NCBI GenBank assembly: GCA_030655215.1
Contig: JAURVZ010000078.1
Coordinates: forward strand, 1 to 42,940
Source of the DNA: Pseudolabrys sp.
Lineage (GTDB): Bacteria > Pseudomonadota > Alphaproteobacteria > Rhizobiales > Xanthobacteraceae
DNA: 42,940 nucleotides
Direction: 5' to 3'
The notes beneath the pieces were generated by a model. That model was not told where the DNA came from. It saw only the letters and a program-made list of their open reading frames with translations, and did no database searches. Below are positions 17,111-26,581 of the stretch, one piece after another. A program made the translations under genes and the position numbers. Within the stretch, counting starts at the first letter, position 1, and every line of letters starts with the position of its first letter.

Positions 17111-17689
17111 ATGCCACATCGGCGCGTAGCCTTTCGCCAATACCGTCAGTATCGACGGTGGCGTCAGCACATGTACGTCAACGCCACGCAAGCGCCGGCG
17201 TTTGCCATCGTATCCTGACGGCGTCCAGCGCAGCACATGTTGGTTGCGCACGGCGAAGGCTTCGCCATCGAGCGCGATCATCGCGCCATCGGGCAGATCA
17301 TCGATGCTACACCGGTGCAGACGCTTGGCCTTGCCGTCGAGCCGCTCGGCGTGCAGCGCGACATCCATCTCCGGCGCTTTCGATGCGTGGGGAAAGCGTG
17401 ACGCAAACGCGACCGCGTCCTTGCGCCGGCATTCGAAGCACGGCCGGTGCCCGGCAGCGAGCGCCGTCACCTCATCGAGAAAGAACAGTTCGGTGTAATA
17501 GCGGCCCCAGACATCGCGCTGGCGGCCCTTGAAATCCAGCACACAGCAGATCCATTGCTTCGACGCCCAGCGCCGCTTCAGCGTACGGTCGTCGCTGTGA
17601 ATGCGCCCACCGCGATTGCCCATCAGCAAGCCGCGCGCCGGCGTGACGAGCAGTTCAGCAAAAGGATCGACACGGTTTTGCAGCGGCAT
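17054..17689 (-). CDS. Conserved hypothetical protein with Cys-x2-Cys motif
   Basis: A 211-residue protein I recognise only as a conserved hypothetical of Hyphomicrobiales. Conserved-looking blocks are MPLQNRVDPF at the N-terminus, RGLLMGNRGG, RWASKQWICCVL, VWGRYYTELFFLDEVTALAAG and GHRPCFECRRKDA, the last with a CxxC that could bind metal. The ATG at 17689 was chosen over the GTG at 17698. The final residues (PLLPPPPLRGRVGEGG) are translated from palindromic element B, so the ancestral C-terminus was probably altered by the repeat. It follows azlD by 18 bp and may be cotranscribed with azlCD. Confidence 0.72.
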   Translation of the reverse strand: MPLQNRVDPFAELLVTPARGLLMGNRGGRIHSDDRTLKRRWASKQWICCVLDFKGRQRDVWGRYYTELFFLDEVTALAAGHRPCFECRRKDAVAFASRFPHASKAPEMDVALHAERLDGKAKRLHRCSIDDLPDGAMIALDGEAFAVRNQHVLRWTPSGYDGKRRRLRGVDVHVLTPPSILTVLAKGYAPMWHPLLPPPPLRGRVGEGGVV

Positions 17690-17707
17690 GCGAGGCACGC
17701 GCTCCGT

Positions 17708-18019
17708 TCAAAGCCCCAAGGCGAAAGCCGCAGCCGCGGCCGCCACGCCCGCCGCAACAGCGGCGAAATCCTTGCGCCAGATATACATCACCGCACCCGC
17801 CGCCAGCATCGCCGCCGCGGCGCGAAGGCCGCCCTGCACCAGGATCGGCGCGATGGTCGCGGCGATCACCGCGCCCGGCAAGGCATCGAGCATGCGGCGA
17901 ATGCGCGGCCCGATCGTGACGCGCCCCATCAGCCAATAGCCGCCAGCGCGCGTCAGATAGACGGCGCAGGTCATTGCCGCCAGCAGAAGTAAAAAGCTTT
18001 TCGGATTGCTTTCAATCAT
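17708..18019 (-). CDS. azlD: AzlD family branched-chain amino acid exporter small subunit
   Basis: A 103-residue, four-helix inner-membrane protein (AMTCAVYLTRAGGYWLMGRV, LPGAVIAATIAPILV). AzlD pairs with AzlC to export branched-chain amino acids (or the analogue 4-azaleucine). The ATG at 18019 (MIESNPKSF) overlaps the azlC stop by 8 nt, supporting this start and translational coupling. The motif TRAGGYWLMG is characteristic of the family. Confidence 0.88.
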   Translation of the reverse strand: MIESNPKSFLLLLAAMTCAVYLTRAGGYWLMGRVTIGPRIRRMLDALPGAVIAATIAPILVQGGLRAAAAMLAAGAVMYIWRKDFAAVAAGVAAAAAAFALGL

Positions 18020-18731
18020 CGCTGAAAGCCCCGACGAGACAGCCGGCCACAGACCCGACGATGACATACCAATAGCCGCCGAACAGCAGATAGGCGACCA
18101 CCGAAGCCACGCCGCCGACCACCCAGCTCAACGACTTGCGCGGGCCTTTCCACATCGACACCAGCATGGCGACGAAGAACGCCGGCATCACCATATCGAG
18201 GCCGAAGCGATTGGGATCGCCAGCCAAGGCGCCCATCAAGTAGCCGGGGATCGTCGCCAGCACCCAGACGACGTAAAAGGTCACGCAGGTGCCGAGCAGA
18301 TAGCCCGGATCGCGGCCACCATTGGCGTGATAGCGCAGGTACAGGAGCCAGTTCGGTTCGCCGAGCATGAACAAGGTCGGGTAAATTTTGTAGGACGGCG
18401 ACGTGTACAGCAGCGGCCGCAAGGTGGTGCCGATCAGCGCGTAACGCAGATTGACCAGCAAGGTGACGGCGACGATGCCGATGCCGGCGGAGACGGTGAT
18501 CTGGGCCGGCCAGGATTCAACGACGACCATTTGCGTCAGGCCGGCATAGACCGTGCCCGTCATCAGCAGCGCCTCCCCGAGCGTAAAGCCCTTGCGCGCC
18601 GCCAGAATGCCAAAGGCCATCGAGAAAGCCGCCAGCCCCGGCAACACCGGTAGCGAGGCCAACGCGCCGAGGCGGAAGCCTTCGAGTGTCCAGCGCGGCG
18701 GTGTTGATGTCTGTGGGTCGGGAATGGTCAT
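18012..18731 (-). CDS. azlC: AzlC family branched-chain amino acid exporter large subunit
   Basis: A 239-residue permease with about seven hydrophobic helices. Family motifs include PGLAAFSMAFGILAARKGFTL (about 35-55), GTVYAGLTQMVVVESW, and LLVNLRYALIGTTLRPLL. Together with AzlD it exports branched-chain amino acids. The ATG at 18731 (MTIPDPQTS) places a short soluble leader before helix 1; an extension to 18887 would be translated from palindromic element C and is rejected. Palindromic element C and the ftsH terminator lie upstream, so azlCD-hypothetical is a separate unit. Confidence 0.9.
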   Translation of the reverse strand: MTIPDPQTSTPPRWTLEGFRLGALASLPVLPGLAAFSMAFGILAARKGFTLGEALLMTGTVYAGLTQMVVVESWPAQITVSAGIGIVAVTLLVNLRYALIGTTLRPLLYTSPSYKIYPTLFMLGEPNWLLYLRYHANGGRDPGYLLGTCVTFYVVWVLATIPGYLMGALAGDPNRFGLDMVMPAFFVAMLVSMWKGPRKSLSWVVGGVASVVAYLLFGGYWYVIVGSVAGCLVGAFSDD

Positions 18732-18785
18732 TGCGGCACGGGCACAGGATCGCAGCCGGGCAACGGAAAAGCAAACGGTTGCGCT

Positions 18786-18947
18786 TTCTTCCCTCTCCCC
18801 TTGAGGGAGAGGGTGGATCGCGTTGAGCGGAAGCGAAACGCGAGCCGGGTGAGGGGTCAGTACTTGCGTTGCACCGTGCCCCCTCACCCGCCTCGCTTAT
18901 GCTTCGCATTCGCTCGGCACCCTCTCCATCAAGGGGAGAGGGAAGAA
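18786..18947. repeat. CT/AG-rich palindromic element, copy C
   Basis: The outer ends are a perfect 19-bp inverted repeat: TTCTTCCCTCTCCCCTTGA at 18786-18804 and its complement at 18929-18947. The left arm also folds on itself (CCCTCTCCC-TTGA-type loop-GGGAGAGGG). The interior has a second pair, GGGTGAGGGG against CCCCTCACCC, giving a nested cruciform of about 160 bp. No reading frame of note. It lies between azlC and the terminator of ftsH. Confidence 0.85.
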
Positions 18948-18978
18948 GAAAAGCAAACGCCCGCCGATTTGGCGGGCG
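18946..18978 (-). terminator. Rho-independent terminator of ftsH
   Basis: On the minus strand, CGCCCGCC-AAATC-GGCGGGCG forms an 8-bp GC stem and is followed by TTTGCTTTTCTTCTTCCC, a good U-rich tail. It starts 25 bp beyond the ftsH stop. The tail merges directly into palindromic element C. Confidence 0.85.
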
Positions 18979-19002
18979 CTTTCAACAGTTGCTGCGCTTG
19001 GC

Positions 19003-20928
19003 TTAAGCCTGCGGCGCGGGCGCCACATCGCCGGCGGGAGAGTCCGGCGTCTTGCGCTGCTTGCCGGCCGGCGGCACAGCCGACGAACGCGGCGTCACAG
19101 GCTCGATGACAGTCTCGCGCACCGGACGGATGCCGTTGATGAGATCCTTGATCTCGTCGCCGGTCAGCGTTTCGAATTCGAGCAGGCCACGAGCCAGCAC
19201 TTCAAGATCGGCCCGCTTCTCGGTGAGCACGACGCGGGCTTCTTCAAGACCGGTCTCGACCAGCTTGCGGATTTCCGAGTCGATCTTGCGGTTGGTCTCT
19301 TCCGAGACGTTCTGCTGGCGCGACACCTGATAGCCGAGGAACACTTCGTCGCCATTGTCGCCGTAAGCGACAGGGCCGAGCGAGTCCGACAGGCCCCAGC
19401 GCGTCACCATCATGCGGGCGAGCTTGGTGCCCTGCTCGATGTCGGACGCGGCGCCCGACGTGACCTTCTCCTTGCCGAAGACGAGTTCTTCAGCAACGCG
19501 GCCGGCCATGATGATGGCAAGACGCGAGGTCATCTGCTCGAGCGACATGGACAGCTTGTCGCGCTCCGGCAACTGCATGACCATGCCGAGCGCACGGCCG
19601 CGCGGAATGATGGTCGCCTTGTGCACCGGATCGGTCGCCTTGACGTTGAGCGCAACGAGCGCGTGGCCGCCTTCGTGATAGGCGGTCAGCATCTTCTCTT
19701 CGTCGGTCATGACGAGCGACTTGCGCTCGGCGCCCATCATCACCTTGTCCTTGGCGTCTTCGAATTCCGACTGCATGACCATGCGCTTGTTGCGGCGCGC
19801 GGCCATCAAGGCGGCTTCGTTGACGAGGTTGGCGAGATCGGCGCCGGAGAAGCCCGGCGTGCCGCGCGCGATGGTCTTCAGGTTCACATCCGGCGCCAGC
19901 GGCACCTTCTTGACGTGGACCTTGAGGATGTTCTCGCGGCCGACGACATCAGGGTTCGGCACAACGACCTGACGATCGAAACGGCCCGGACGCAGCAGCG
20001 CCGGATCGAGAACGTCGGGACGGTTGGTGGCGGCGATCAGGATGATGCCTTCGTTCGCTTCGAAACCATCCATCTCGACCAGCAGTTGGTTGAGCGTCTG
20101 TTCGCGTTCGTCATTACCGCCGCCCATGCCGGCGCCACGATGACGGCCGACGGCGTCGATTTCGTCGATGAAGATGATGCAAGGCGCGTTCTTCTTGGCC
20201 TGTTCGAACATGTCGCGGACGCGCGAGGCGCCGACGCCGACGAACATTTCAACGAAGTCCGAACCGGAAATCGTGAAGAACGGCACATTGGCTTCGCCGG
20301 CGACCGCACGCGCGATCAAGGTCTTGCCGGTGCCCGGAGGGCCGACCAGCAGCACGCCGCGCGGAATGCGTCCGCCGAGGCGCTGGAATTTGCCCGGGTC
20401 GCGGAGGAATTCGACGATCTCGGTGAGGTCCTGCTTGGCCTCGTCGACACCGGCGACGTCGTCAAACGTCACGCGGCCGTGTGATTCAGTCAGCAGCTTC
20501 GCGCGCGACTTGCCAAAGCCCATCGCCTTGCCGGCGCCGCCCTGCATTTGCCGCGAGAGGAAAACCCAGACGCCGATCAGTGCGATGAAGGGCAGCCATG
20601 AGACGAGCAGCGATACGAACCACGGCACATTGTCCGTCAGTGGCCGCGCGGTGATCGAGACGCCCTTGTTGTAAAGCTTCTGCACGAGGGTCGGATCGTT
20701 CGGGGCGTAGGTCTGGAAGGCGGTGCCGTTGGCGAAGGTGCCGTGGATTTCCGGACCCTGGATCACGACGTCGCGGACGCGGCCCTGATCGACTTCCGTC
20801 AGCAGCTGCGAGAATGAAATGTCCTGCGCGGCCGTGCGCTGGCCCGGGTTCTGGAAGAGCGTGAACAGGGCGAGCAGCAGCAGAACGATAATCACCCAGA
20901 GGGCGAAATTGCGCAGATTGGCATTCAT
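19003..20928 (-). CDS. ftsH: ATP-dependent zinc metalloprotease FtsH
   Basis: FtsH is a membrane-anchored hexameric AAA+ protease that degrades unassembled membrane proteins and regulators such as RpoH and LpxC. The 641-residue protein has helices at about 9-25 and 104-125, Walker A GPPGTGKT at 196-203, Walker B IIFIDEID near 251-258, the second region of homology ([20 protein letters not shown]) and the zinc motif HEGGH at 418-422. The C-terminus is Pro/Ala-rich. It lies about 160 bp downstream of tilS, the usual alphaproteobacterial order tolB-pal-cpoB-tilS-ftsH. A clear terminator follows. Confidence 0.98.
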   Translation of the reverse strand: MNANLRNFALWVIIVLLLLALFTLFQNPGQRTAAQDISFSQLLTEVDQGRVRDVVIQGPEIHGTFANGTAFQTYAPNDPTLVQKLYNKGVSITARPLTDNVPWFVSLLVSWLPFIALIGVWVFLSRQMQGGAGKAMGFGKSRAKLLTESHGRVTFDDVAGVDEAKQDLTEIVEFLRDPGKFQRLGGRIPRGVLLVGPPGTGKTLIARAVAGEANVPFFTISGSDFVEMFVGVGASRVRDMFEQAKKNAPCIIFIDEIDAVGRHRGAGMGGGNDEREQTLNQLLVEMDGFEANEGIILIAATNRPDVLDPALLRPGRFDRQVVVPNPDVVGRENILKVHVKKVPLAPDVNLKTIARGTPGFSGADLANLVNEAALMAARRNKRMVMQSEFEDAKDKVMMGAERKSLVMTDEEKMLTAYHEGGHALVALNVKATDPVHKATIIPRGRALGMVMQLPERDKLSMSLEQMTSRLAIIMAGRVAEELVFGKEKVTSGAASDIEQGTKLARMMVTRWGLSDSLGPVAYGDNGDEVFLGYQVSRQQNVSEETNRKIDSEIRKLVETGLEEARVVLTEKRADLEVLARGLLEFETLTGDEIKDLINGIRPVRETVIEPVTPRSSAVPPAGKQRKTPDSPAGDVAPAPQA

Positions 20929-21089
20929 TGAGCGTTCCTACTCCGCCGCGCACATGGCGCTGCGGCCCTTGTCTGGTCACGAATTGTCTGTTCGCGAAAT
21001 TTGCCGATTAGCTCGGGGTCTCAAAGTGCATCCCGAAACCAATGTAGGCACCGCAAGCCCGCATGGAAAGGGTACGAATCCCGGATATC

Positions 21090-22184
21090 CTAGCGCGTTT
21101 TCGGACCTTTGGCGTGGCCGGGCCGCGCTTTGGTTAAGGCCTTGCGGCGGGGGCCGCCAGCCGCATTTTGACGCGCCGGGGCGCGCTCGACGGTGATCCG
21201 GTCGCGGGACAGGGTCACAATCGCCCCGGCCAGGGTCCGGCGGAAGGCCGTGCCGCTGTTTTGGGCGGAATCCAAGGCGGATTTCAGGGCCTCGAGCTTG
21301 CTGAGCTCCACCGGCCCCTCGCTGCCGATTGCGGTGATCGCCCGATTCAGCGCCCGCAGGGTGATTTCGTCGGGCAGGAAGCCGAATTTTTGGCGGTCGT
21401 AGGCTACCGCCGTCGGGCTGGCGTCGAGGACCATGTGATCCTCGGCGGCGCCGGTCGCCGCCACCAGAGCCGCCTCGGCCCGGGCCAACCGACGGGCCAG
21501 CAGGGCCAGGCGGGGCGCGTCGAGCCCCTCCTCGGCCAGTTTCGGCATCAGGCCCCGCAGCCGGGCCCTCGTGAATTTGGGGTCGCGGTTGGTCGGGTCG
21601 TCGGCGAAGGGGATTTTCTCGGCGTTGAGGGTGGCGATCAGCCGGACCTTGGAGATGTCGAGAAAGGGACGGACCAGCGAGATGCCCTCGCCGTCCGGCA
21701 GCGGCGAAGACCTCTGCATCGCCGCCAGCCCGGTGAGGCCGCTGCCGCGCAGCAGGCGGATCAGCACCGTCTCGGCTTGGTCATCGAGTGTGTGCCCGGT
21801 GAGAACATGCTCGGCGCCGGCCTTGCGCGCGGCAGCGGCGAGCAGGCGATAGCGCGCATGACGCGCCGCTTGCGGCAATCCGGTTTTCGGTTTGGTGCCG
21901 GTCCAGCGCAAAGTGCGATGCGCGATGCCGAGCTTTTTCGCCAGCCGCGCGACATCCAAGGCTTCGCGTTTGGATTCCTTGCGCAGTCCGTGATCGACAG
22001 TAATCGCGGTCAACACCGGCGCGCGCTTCGAGCTCTTGGCCCAGCGCGCGGTAAGCCACATCAACGCCGTCGAATCCGGTCCGCCGGAGACAGCGAGCAC
22101 AAGCGCCTTGGCATCTTTGAGATCGGCGAACAGCGCGCCGGCTTCAGCCGCAGTGACGCCTAGATCAGGATCAGCATTTCGCAC
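21090..22184 (-). CDS. tilS: tRNA(Ile)-lysidine synthase
   Basis: TilS joins lysine to C34 of the CAU-anticodon isoleucine tRNA, changing its codon reading from AUG to AUA. The 364-residue protein carries the PP-loop SGGPDS at 33-38, the DHGLRKESKREA segment, and GHTLDDQAETVLIRLLRGSG in the ATPase domain. The C-terminus is basic. Its ATG overlaps the 3' end of cpoB by 14 bp, so the two are probably coupled. It is somewhat shorter than E. coli TilS, as usual for this class. Confidence 0.94.
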   Translation of the reverse strand: MRNADPDLGVTAAEAGALFADLKDAKALVLAVSGGPDSTALMWLTARWAKSSKRAPVLTAITVDHGLRKESKREALDVARLAKKLGIAHRTLRWTGTKPKTGLPQAARHARYRLLAAAARKAGAEHVLTGHTLDDQAETVLIRLLRGSGLTGLAAMQRSSPLPDGEGISLVRPFLDISKVRLIATLNAEKIPFADDPTNRDPKFTRARLRGLMPKLAEEGLDAPRLALLARRLARAEAALVAATGAAEDHMVLDASPTAVAYDRQKFGFLPDEITLRALNRAITAIGSEGPVELSKLEALKSALDSAQNSGTAFRRTLAGAIVTLSRDRITVERAPARQNAAGGPRRKALTKARPGHAKGPKTR

Positions 22185-23307
22185 GCTTGATTTCCTGCTC
22201 GACGCCGCGCTTCACGGTGCCGGAGGCTTTCGGATATTTGCGGCCGACTTCGCTCAGGGTGGCGCAGGCGGCTTCCTTCTGGTTCATCGCCGCCAATGAC
22301 TGGCCAAGACGCAGCAATGAATCCGGCGCCTTGCCGGACTTGTCATGCTTGGTCGAGACGGCGAGGAAGGATTCAGCGGCGTCGCGATAACGCTGGCGCT
22401 GATAGAAACTTTCGCCGAGCCAGTATTGCGCATCGGGCTGCAGGCGCTCGTTCGGATATTTCTTGATGAAGTCGCGGAAGGCAGCTTCGGCCTGCGCGTA
22501 GTCCTTGTGCAGCACATAGCCGTAAGCGAGATCGTATTCGTCCTGCGGCGAGGCCGACGGCGGCAATGTGGCGACGCGGCCACCGGCCGGCGGATTGGGC
22601 GTCGCGGCGCGCACCGGACCGGCCGGGGCGGAGGCCATGGTCGCGGCGCCGGGGATATTGCTGTTCATCGAAGGCTCCGGCGCGACGATCGACGGCTGCA
22701 CCGGTGCATTGGCCGACAGAGTCGCGAGGTCGAGCGGTGAACCGGCCTCACGCCCGCCGGGTGCGCCAATCGGCTGCTCGTTGGCAACCGCCGCACCATT
22801 CGACGACAGGCTGCCAAGCGTGCGCGGCGCACCGGGTGCATCCGGCTGCTGCGACGGATCGAACACGTCACCGCGGCGGCCCGGCTGTCCGGCGGGAGGT
22901 TGCCCGGCCGGCGGTTGTGTCGCGCGCGGCGGGAAGGCCGGCGTCGCGACGGGTTGCTGTTGTTGAACAGGCGGCGGTGCGGCGCCGCCACCCATTTGCG
23001 ACAGGCCACGCACCTGCTGCTCGAGCTGCTGATTGCTATACTGCAATCGCTCAATGGTACCGGTCAGCTGCCGCAGCGCATTTTCCAGCCGGTCAATACG
23101 AACAGTCAGTTCTGATGCATCGTTCGGGTCGGCCTGCACCGGCTCGCCACGACCACCGCCGCCACCGCGCTGGGCCTGATTGCGTTCGCCCTCACCGCGC
23201 GAAAACAGATTGTCGAGAAAGCCGGGCCCGCGGTCCTGCGCCGTCGCCGGCAACGAGGGCACAAGCAAAAGCGCGGAGAGCGCCGCGGCAGCAAACGCGA
23301 AACGCAT
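22171..23307 (-). CDS. cpoB: Tol-Pal system protein CpoB/YbgF
   Basis: CpoB is a periplasmic protein linking Tol-Pal energy to peptidoglycan synthesis during constriction. The 378-residue product has a Sec signal (MRFAFAAAALSALLLVPSLPATAQ), an N-terminal coiled coil (about 70-105, RIDRLENALRQLTGTIERLQ), a long Pro/Ala/Gln-rich linker and C-terminal tetratricopeptide repeats (about 260-375, from YDLAYGYVLHKDY). The ATG at 23307 has AAGG 6 nt upstream; ATGs at 23313 and 23331 are alternatives. Normally it directly follows pal; here an RND pump lies between them. Confidence 0.92.
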   Translation of the reverse strand: MRFAFAAAALSALLLVPSLPATAQDRGPGFLDNLFSRGEGERNQAQRGGGGGRGEPVQADPNDASELTVRIDRLENALRQLTGTIERLQYSNQQLEQQVRGLSQMGGGAAPPPVQQQQPVATPAFPPRATQPPAGQPPAGQPGRRGDVFDPSQQPDAPGAPRTLGSLSSNGAAVANEQPIGAPGGREAGSPLDLATLSANAPVQPSIVAPEPSMNSNIPGAATMASAPAGPVRAATPNPPAGGRVATLPPSASPQDEYDLAYGYVLHKDYAQAEAAFRDFIKKYPNERLQPDAQYWLGESFYQRQRYRDAAESFLAVSTKHDKSGKAPDSLLRLGQSLAAMNQKEAACATLSEVGRKYPKASGTVKRGVEQEIKRAKC

Positions 23308-23421
23308 GGTCATCCTTGGGATATGTGTCATCGACTCTGTGTCGGCTCAAAAAAGGCCGTTTTGGAGGCCGTTCCGTAGCATAGCCGAGGGACTGGGACC
23401 AGATTGTGGCCAGAAAAGCCG

Positions 23422-26400
23422 CTACTCGGCGGGCACCGGATCCGCCCTCTTCTTGCCGCGCGATTTGAGCCATTCCTCGAAGGTCTGCACGACCGCAAAG
23501 AACGACGGCACGAACAGGACGGCCAGGCAGGTCGAGGCCAGCATGCCGGTGAAGACCGTGATGCCGATCGAGGCCCGCGCGTTTGCCCCCGCTCCCGTTG
23601 CGAGCACCAGCGGCACGACGCCGAGGATGAAGGCGAAGGACGTCATGAGGATCGGCCGGAAGCGGGCGCGCGCCGCTTCGACCGCAGCGTCTGCAATCGG
23701 CCTGCCCTCGTCGCGCAACTCGCGGGCAAACTCAACGATCAGAATCGCGTTCTTCGCCGACAGCGCGATCAGCAGCACGATGCCGATCTGGGTGTAGAGA
23801 TTGTTGTCGATGCCGAGGCCTTTCAGCGTCGCGACCGGGCCGATCAGCGAGATCGGCACCGCCAGGATCACGGCCAGCGGGCGCAGCCAGCTTTCATATT
23901 GTCCGGCCAGCACGAGATAGACGAGCAGCAGCGCCATGGCGAAGACCAGATACATCTGACTGCCGACCAGCTTCTCCTGATACGACAGACCGGTCCATGA
24001 CATCGTCGTGTTCGGCGGCAGCGATTGCTTCGCCACCTGCTCCATCAGTCCCATCGTATCGCCGCTGGAATGACCGCGCGCCGGCAGCGTGATGACCGTC
24101 GCCGATGGGTAAAGATTATAGAGACTGATCAGTGACGGCCCGCTCATCGGTTTGATGTCGATCAAGGTCGACAGCGGAATCATGTTGCCCTGATTGTTGC
24201 GCACCGAAATGTTGTCGAGATCCTCGGTACGCAGACGGAATTGCGAGTCCGCCTGCATCACCACCTGGAAGGTGCGGCCGAATTGCGTGAACTGGTTGAC
24301 ATAGGTCGAGCCGAGATAACCGCCGAGCGCCGAGAACACCTGATCGACGCTGACGCCAATGGCCTGCGCCTTCACGCGATCGACATCGACCTGATATTGC
24401 GGGACGTTGGCGCGGAAGGACGAGATCACCGCCATGATGCTCGACTGCGAGGCGGCATTGCCCATCAGCGAATTGAGGACGCTTTCCAGCTTCACATAGT
24501 CGGTCGAGTTGTCGCGCAATTCGACCTGCGCCGTGGTGCCGGCGGCGTTGCCGATGCCCTGGATGGGCGGCGGCGGCAGCACGCGCACAGTCGCCTCCTC
24601 GATGGCGCCAAGCTCGCGCGACAGCGACTGATACATCGGCAGCAGGCCGAGCTTCTTGCCGCGCACGTCCCAGTCCTTGAGGATGATGTAGGCGACGCCG
24701 GCCGAGGACAGGATCGAGTTGTTGTCGAGCGCGGAAATGCCGGCGATGGTCACGACCTTGTCGACGCCGGGGTTATTGCGCGCGAGCGCGTCGAGCTTCG
24801 CCATCACCGCTTGCGTCCGTGGCAGCGAAGCGCCGTCCGGCAACTGCACTGTCGCCAGCATGTAACCCTGATCCTCGATCGGGATGAAGCCGGCCGGGAT
24901 GCGTGAGAAGCCGTACAACGTGACGCCGATGGCAATGAGCGCGATCACCGTCATCTTGCCGGCGTGGCGGATCAGGCGGTTCATCAGCCGCGCATAGCCA
25001 CGCTCCGACTTGTCATAGACCTTGTTGAAGCCGCGGAAGAGGATATTGCGCTTCTCCGGCGGCACCGCCCGCCGCAGCCACAGCGCGCACTGAGTCGGCT
25101 TCAGCGTCACGGCATTGACGGCGCTGATCAGAGCGGTGGCGGCAATGACCAATGCGAATTGGGCATACATCTGCCCGGTCAGGCCGGGCAGGAACGCGGC
25201 CGGCAGGAACACCGACAGCAGCACAAGCGTGATGCCGATGATCGGCCCGAGCAGCAGCCGCATCGCCTCTATCGCGGCGTCGTGGCCGTTCATGCCCTTG
25301 TCGATATTATGCGCGGCGCCTTCGACAACGATGATAGCGTCATCGACGACAATGCCGATGGCCAGTACAATGGCGAATAGCGTCGCGAAATTCACGGTGA
25401 AGCCCATCGCCGCCATGGCCGCGAAGGCACCGATGATCGTCACCGGCACAGTGGTCGCCGGCACGAGCATGGCGCGCCAGTCCTGCAGGAAGATCAGGAT
25501 GACGATGAGCACCAGCACCGCCGCCTCGATCAGGGTCTTGTAGACCTCATGGATCGACTCGTTGACGAAAATCGTGACGTCGAACGGCACGTCATATTGC
25601 ATGCCTTGCGGGAAGCTCTTGGCCAGTTCAGCGAGCCTCTGCCGCACTTCCGCCGCGACGCTGAGCGCATTGGCGCCCGGCGATAGCGAGATGCCCAAGC
25701 CCGCGGAATTCTTGTTGTCGACCTTGAAGATGACGCCATAGGTCTGCGCGCCGAGCTCAACAGTACCGACATCGCGCAGGCGCGTGATCTCGCCGGTAGA
25801 CCCGGTCTTGACGATGACATTGGCGAATTCGGCCGCATCGGTGAGCCGGCCGAAGACATTGAGCGTGTACTGGAACGGCACCGTGTCCGGGCCGGGCGGC
25901 GCGCCGATCTGGCCGGCGGTCACCTGGCTGTTCTGCGATTGCAGCGCGTTATAGACGTCGTTGACGTTGAGCCCCCGCGCTTTCAGCTTGTTCGGATCGA
26001 GCCAAATGCGCATGGCGTAGTTGCCGGCGCCGAATACCGTGACGCTGCCGACGCCGGGCAGGCGCGATATTTCGTCCTTCAGGCTGATGCTGGCGTAGTT
26101 CGACAGAAACAGGCTGTCGTGCTTCGGATCGGTCGAGGTCAATGTCGCGATCTGCAACATCGAGGTCGACTTCTTCTGCACCACCACACCTTGCGCCTGC
26201 ACACTTTGCGGCAGCGAGGCGAGCGCGCTCGACACGCGGTTCTGCACCAGCACCTGCGCGAAGTTGAGATCGGTGCCGATTTTGAAGGTCACGGTGAGGT
26301 TATACGAGCCATCCGACGCGGCATAGGACTGCATGTAGATCATGCCTTCGACGCCATTGACCTGCTGCTCGATCGGCAGCGCCACCGTGTCGATCACCGT

Positions 26401-26568
26401 GCGCGCGCTGGCGCCGGGATAGCGCGTCACCACCGACACGGTCGGCGGCACGACATCGGGATATTGCGCGACCGGAAGATTGAACAGGGCGACGGCGCCG
26501 AGCACGATCATCAGGATGGCAATAACGTTGGCGAGAACCGGCCGCTCGATGAAAAACTTTGAGATCAT
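23422..26568 (-). CDS. RND efflux transporter permease, HAE1 family
   Basis: A 1048-residue inner-membrane proton-driven pump of the AcrB/MexB type. It begins with the hallmark MISKFFIERPVLANVIAILM, has the proton-relay Asp-Asp in IGIVVDDAIIVVEG in helix 4, two large periplasmic loops, and the C-terminal GIVLLIALSAKNAILIVEFA block. Length equals the family norm. The ATG at 26568 lies 13 bp after the adaptor stop; an in-frame upstream start would lie inside the adaptor. It exports hydrophobic or amphiphilic compounds; specificity is not predictable. No outer-membrane TolC-type gene is present nearby. Confidence 0.96.
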   Translation of the reverse strand: MISKFFIERPVLANVIAILMIVLGAVALFNLPVAQYPDVVPPTVSVVTRYPGASARTVIDTVALPIEQQVNGVEGMIYMQSYAASDGSYNLTVTFKIGTDLNFAQVLVQNRVSSALASLPQSVQAQGVVVQKKSTSMLQIATLTSTDPKHDSLFLSNYASISLKDEISRLPGVGSVTVFGAGNYAMRIWLDPNKLKARGLNVNDVYNALQSQNSQVTAGQIGAPPGPDTVPFQYTLNVFGRLTDAAEFANVIVKTGSTGEITRLRDVGTVELGAQTYGVIFKVDNKNSAGLGISLSPGANALSVAAEVRQRLAELAKSFPQGMQYDVPFDVTIFVNESIHEVYKTLIEAAVLVLIVILIFLQDWRAMLVPATTVPVTIIGAFAAMAAMGFTVNFATLFAIVLAIGIVVDDAIIVVEGAAHNIDKGMNGHDAAIEAMRLLLGPIIGITLVLLSVFLPAAFLPGLTGQMYAQFALVIAATALISAVNAVTLKPTQCALWLRRAVPPEKRNILFRGFNKVYDKSERGYARLMNRLIRHAGKMTVIALIAIGVTLYGFSRIPAGFIPIEDQGYMLATVQLPDGASLPRTQAVMAKLDALARNNPGVDKVVTIAGISALDNNSILSSAGVAYIILKDWDVRGKKLGLLPMYQSLSRELGAIEEATVRVLPPPPIQGIGNAAGTTAQVELRDNSTDYVKLESVLNSLMGNAASQSSIMAVISSFRANVPQYQVDVDRVKAQAIGVSVDQVFSALGGYLGSTYVNQFTQFGRTFQVVMQADSQFRLRTEDLDNISVRNNQGNMIPLSTLIDIKPMSGPSLISLYNLYPSATVITLPARGHSSGDTMGLMEQVAKQSLPPNTTMSWTGLSYQEKLVGSQMYLVFAMALLLVYLVLAGQYESWLRPLAVILAVPISLIGPVATLKGLGIDNNLYTQIGIVLLIALSAKNAILIVEFARELRDEGRPIADAAVEAARARFRPILMTSFAFILGVVPLVLATGAGANARASIGITVFTGMLASTCLAVLFVPSFFAVVQTFEEWLKSRGKKRADPVPAE

Positions 26569-26581
26569 CGCCTGCCCCGGC

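Noticed and set aside
18732..18887. N-terminal extension of AzlC
   Set aside because: It would be translated from palindromic element C; the ATG at 18731 suits the family.
19621..20484. 287-residue plus-strand frame over ftsH, plus similar long antisense frames over tilS, ruvB and tolA
   Set aside because: These are high-GC antisense frames opposite clear core genes.
20929..21089. Heat-shock (sigma-32) promoter before ftsH
   Set aside because: No spaced CTTGAA/CCCAT-type pair could be found in the 161-bp gap.
23347..23378. Possible terminator after the RND permease (GGCC-N8-GGCC then TTTTTT)
   Set aside because: The stem is only 4 bp, too weak to call despite the U-run.
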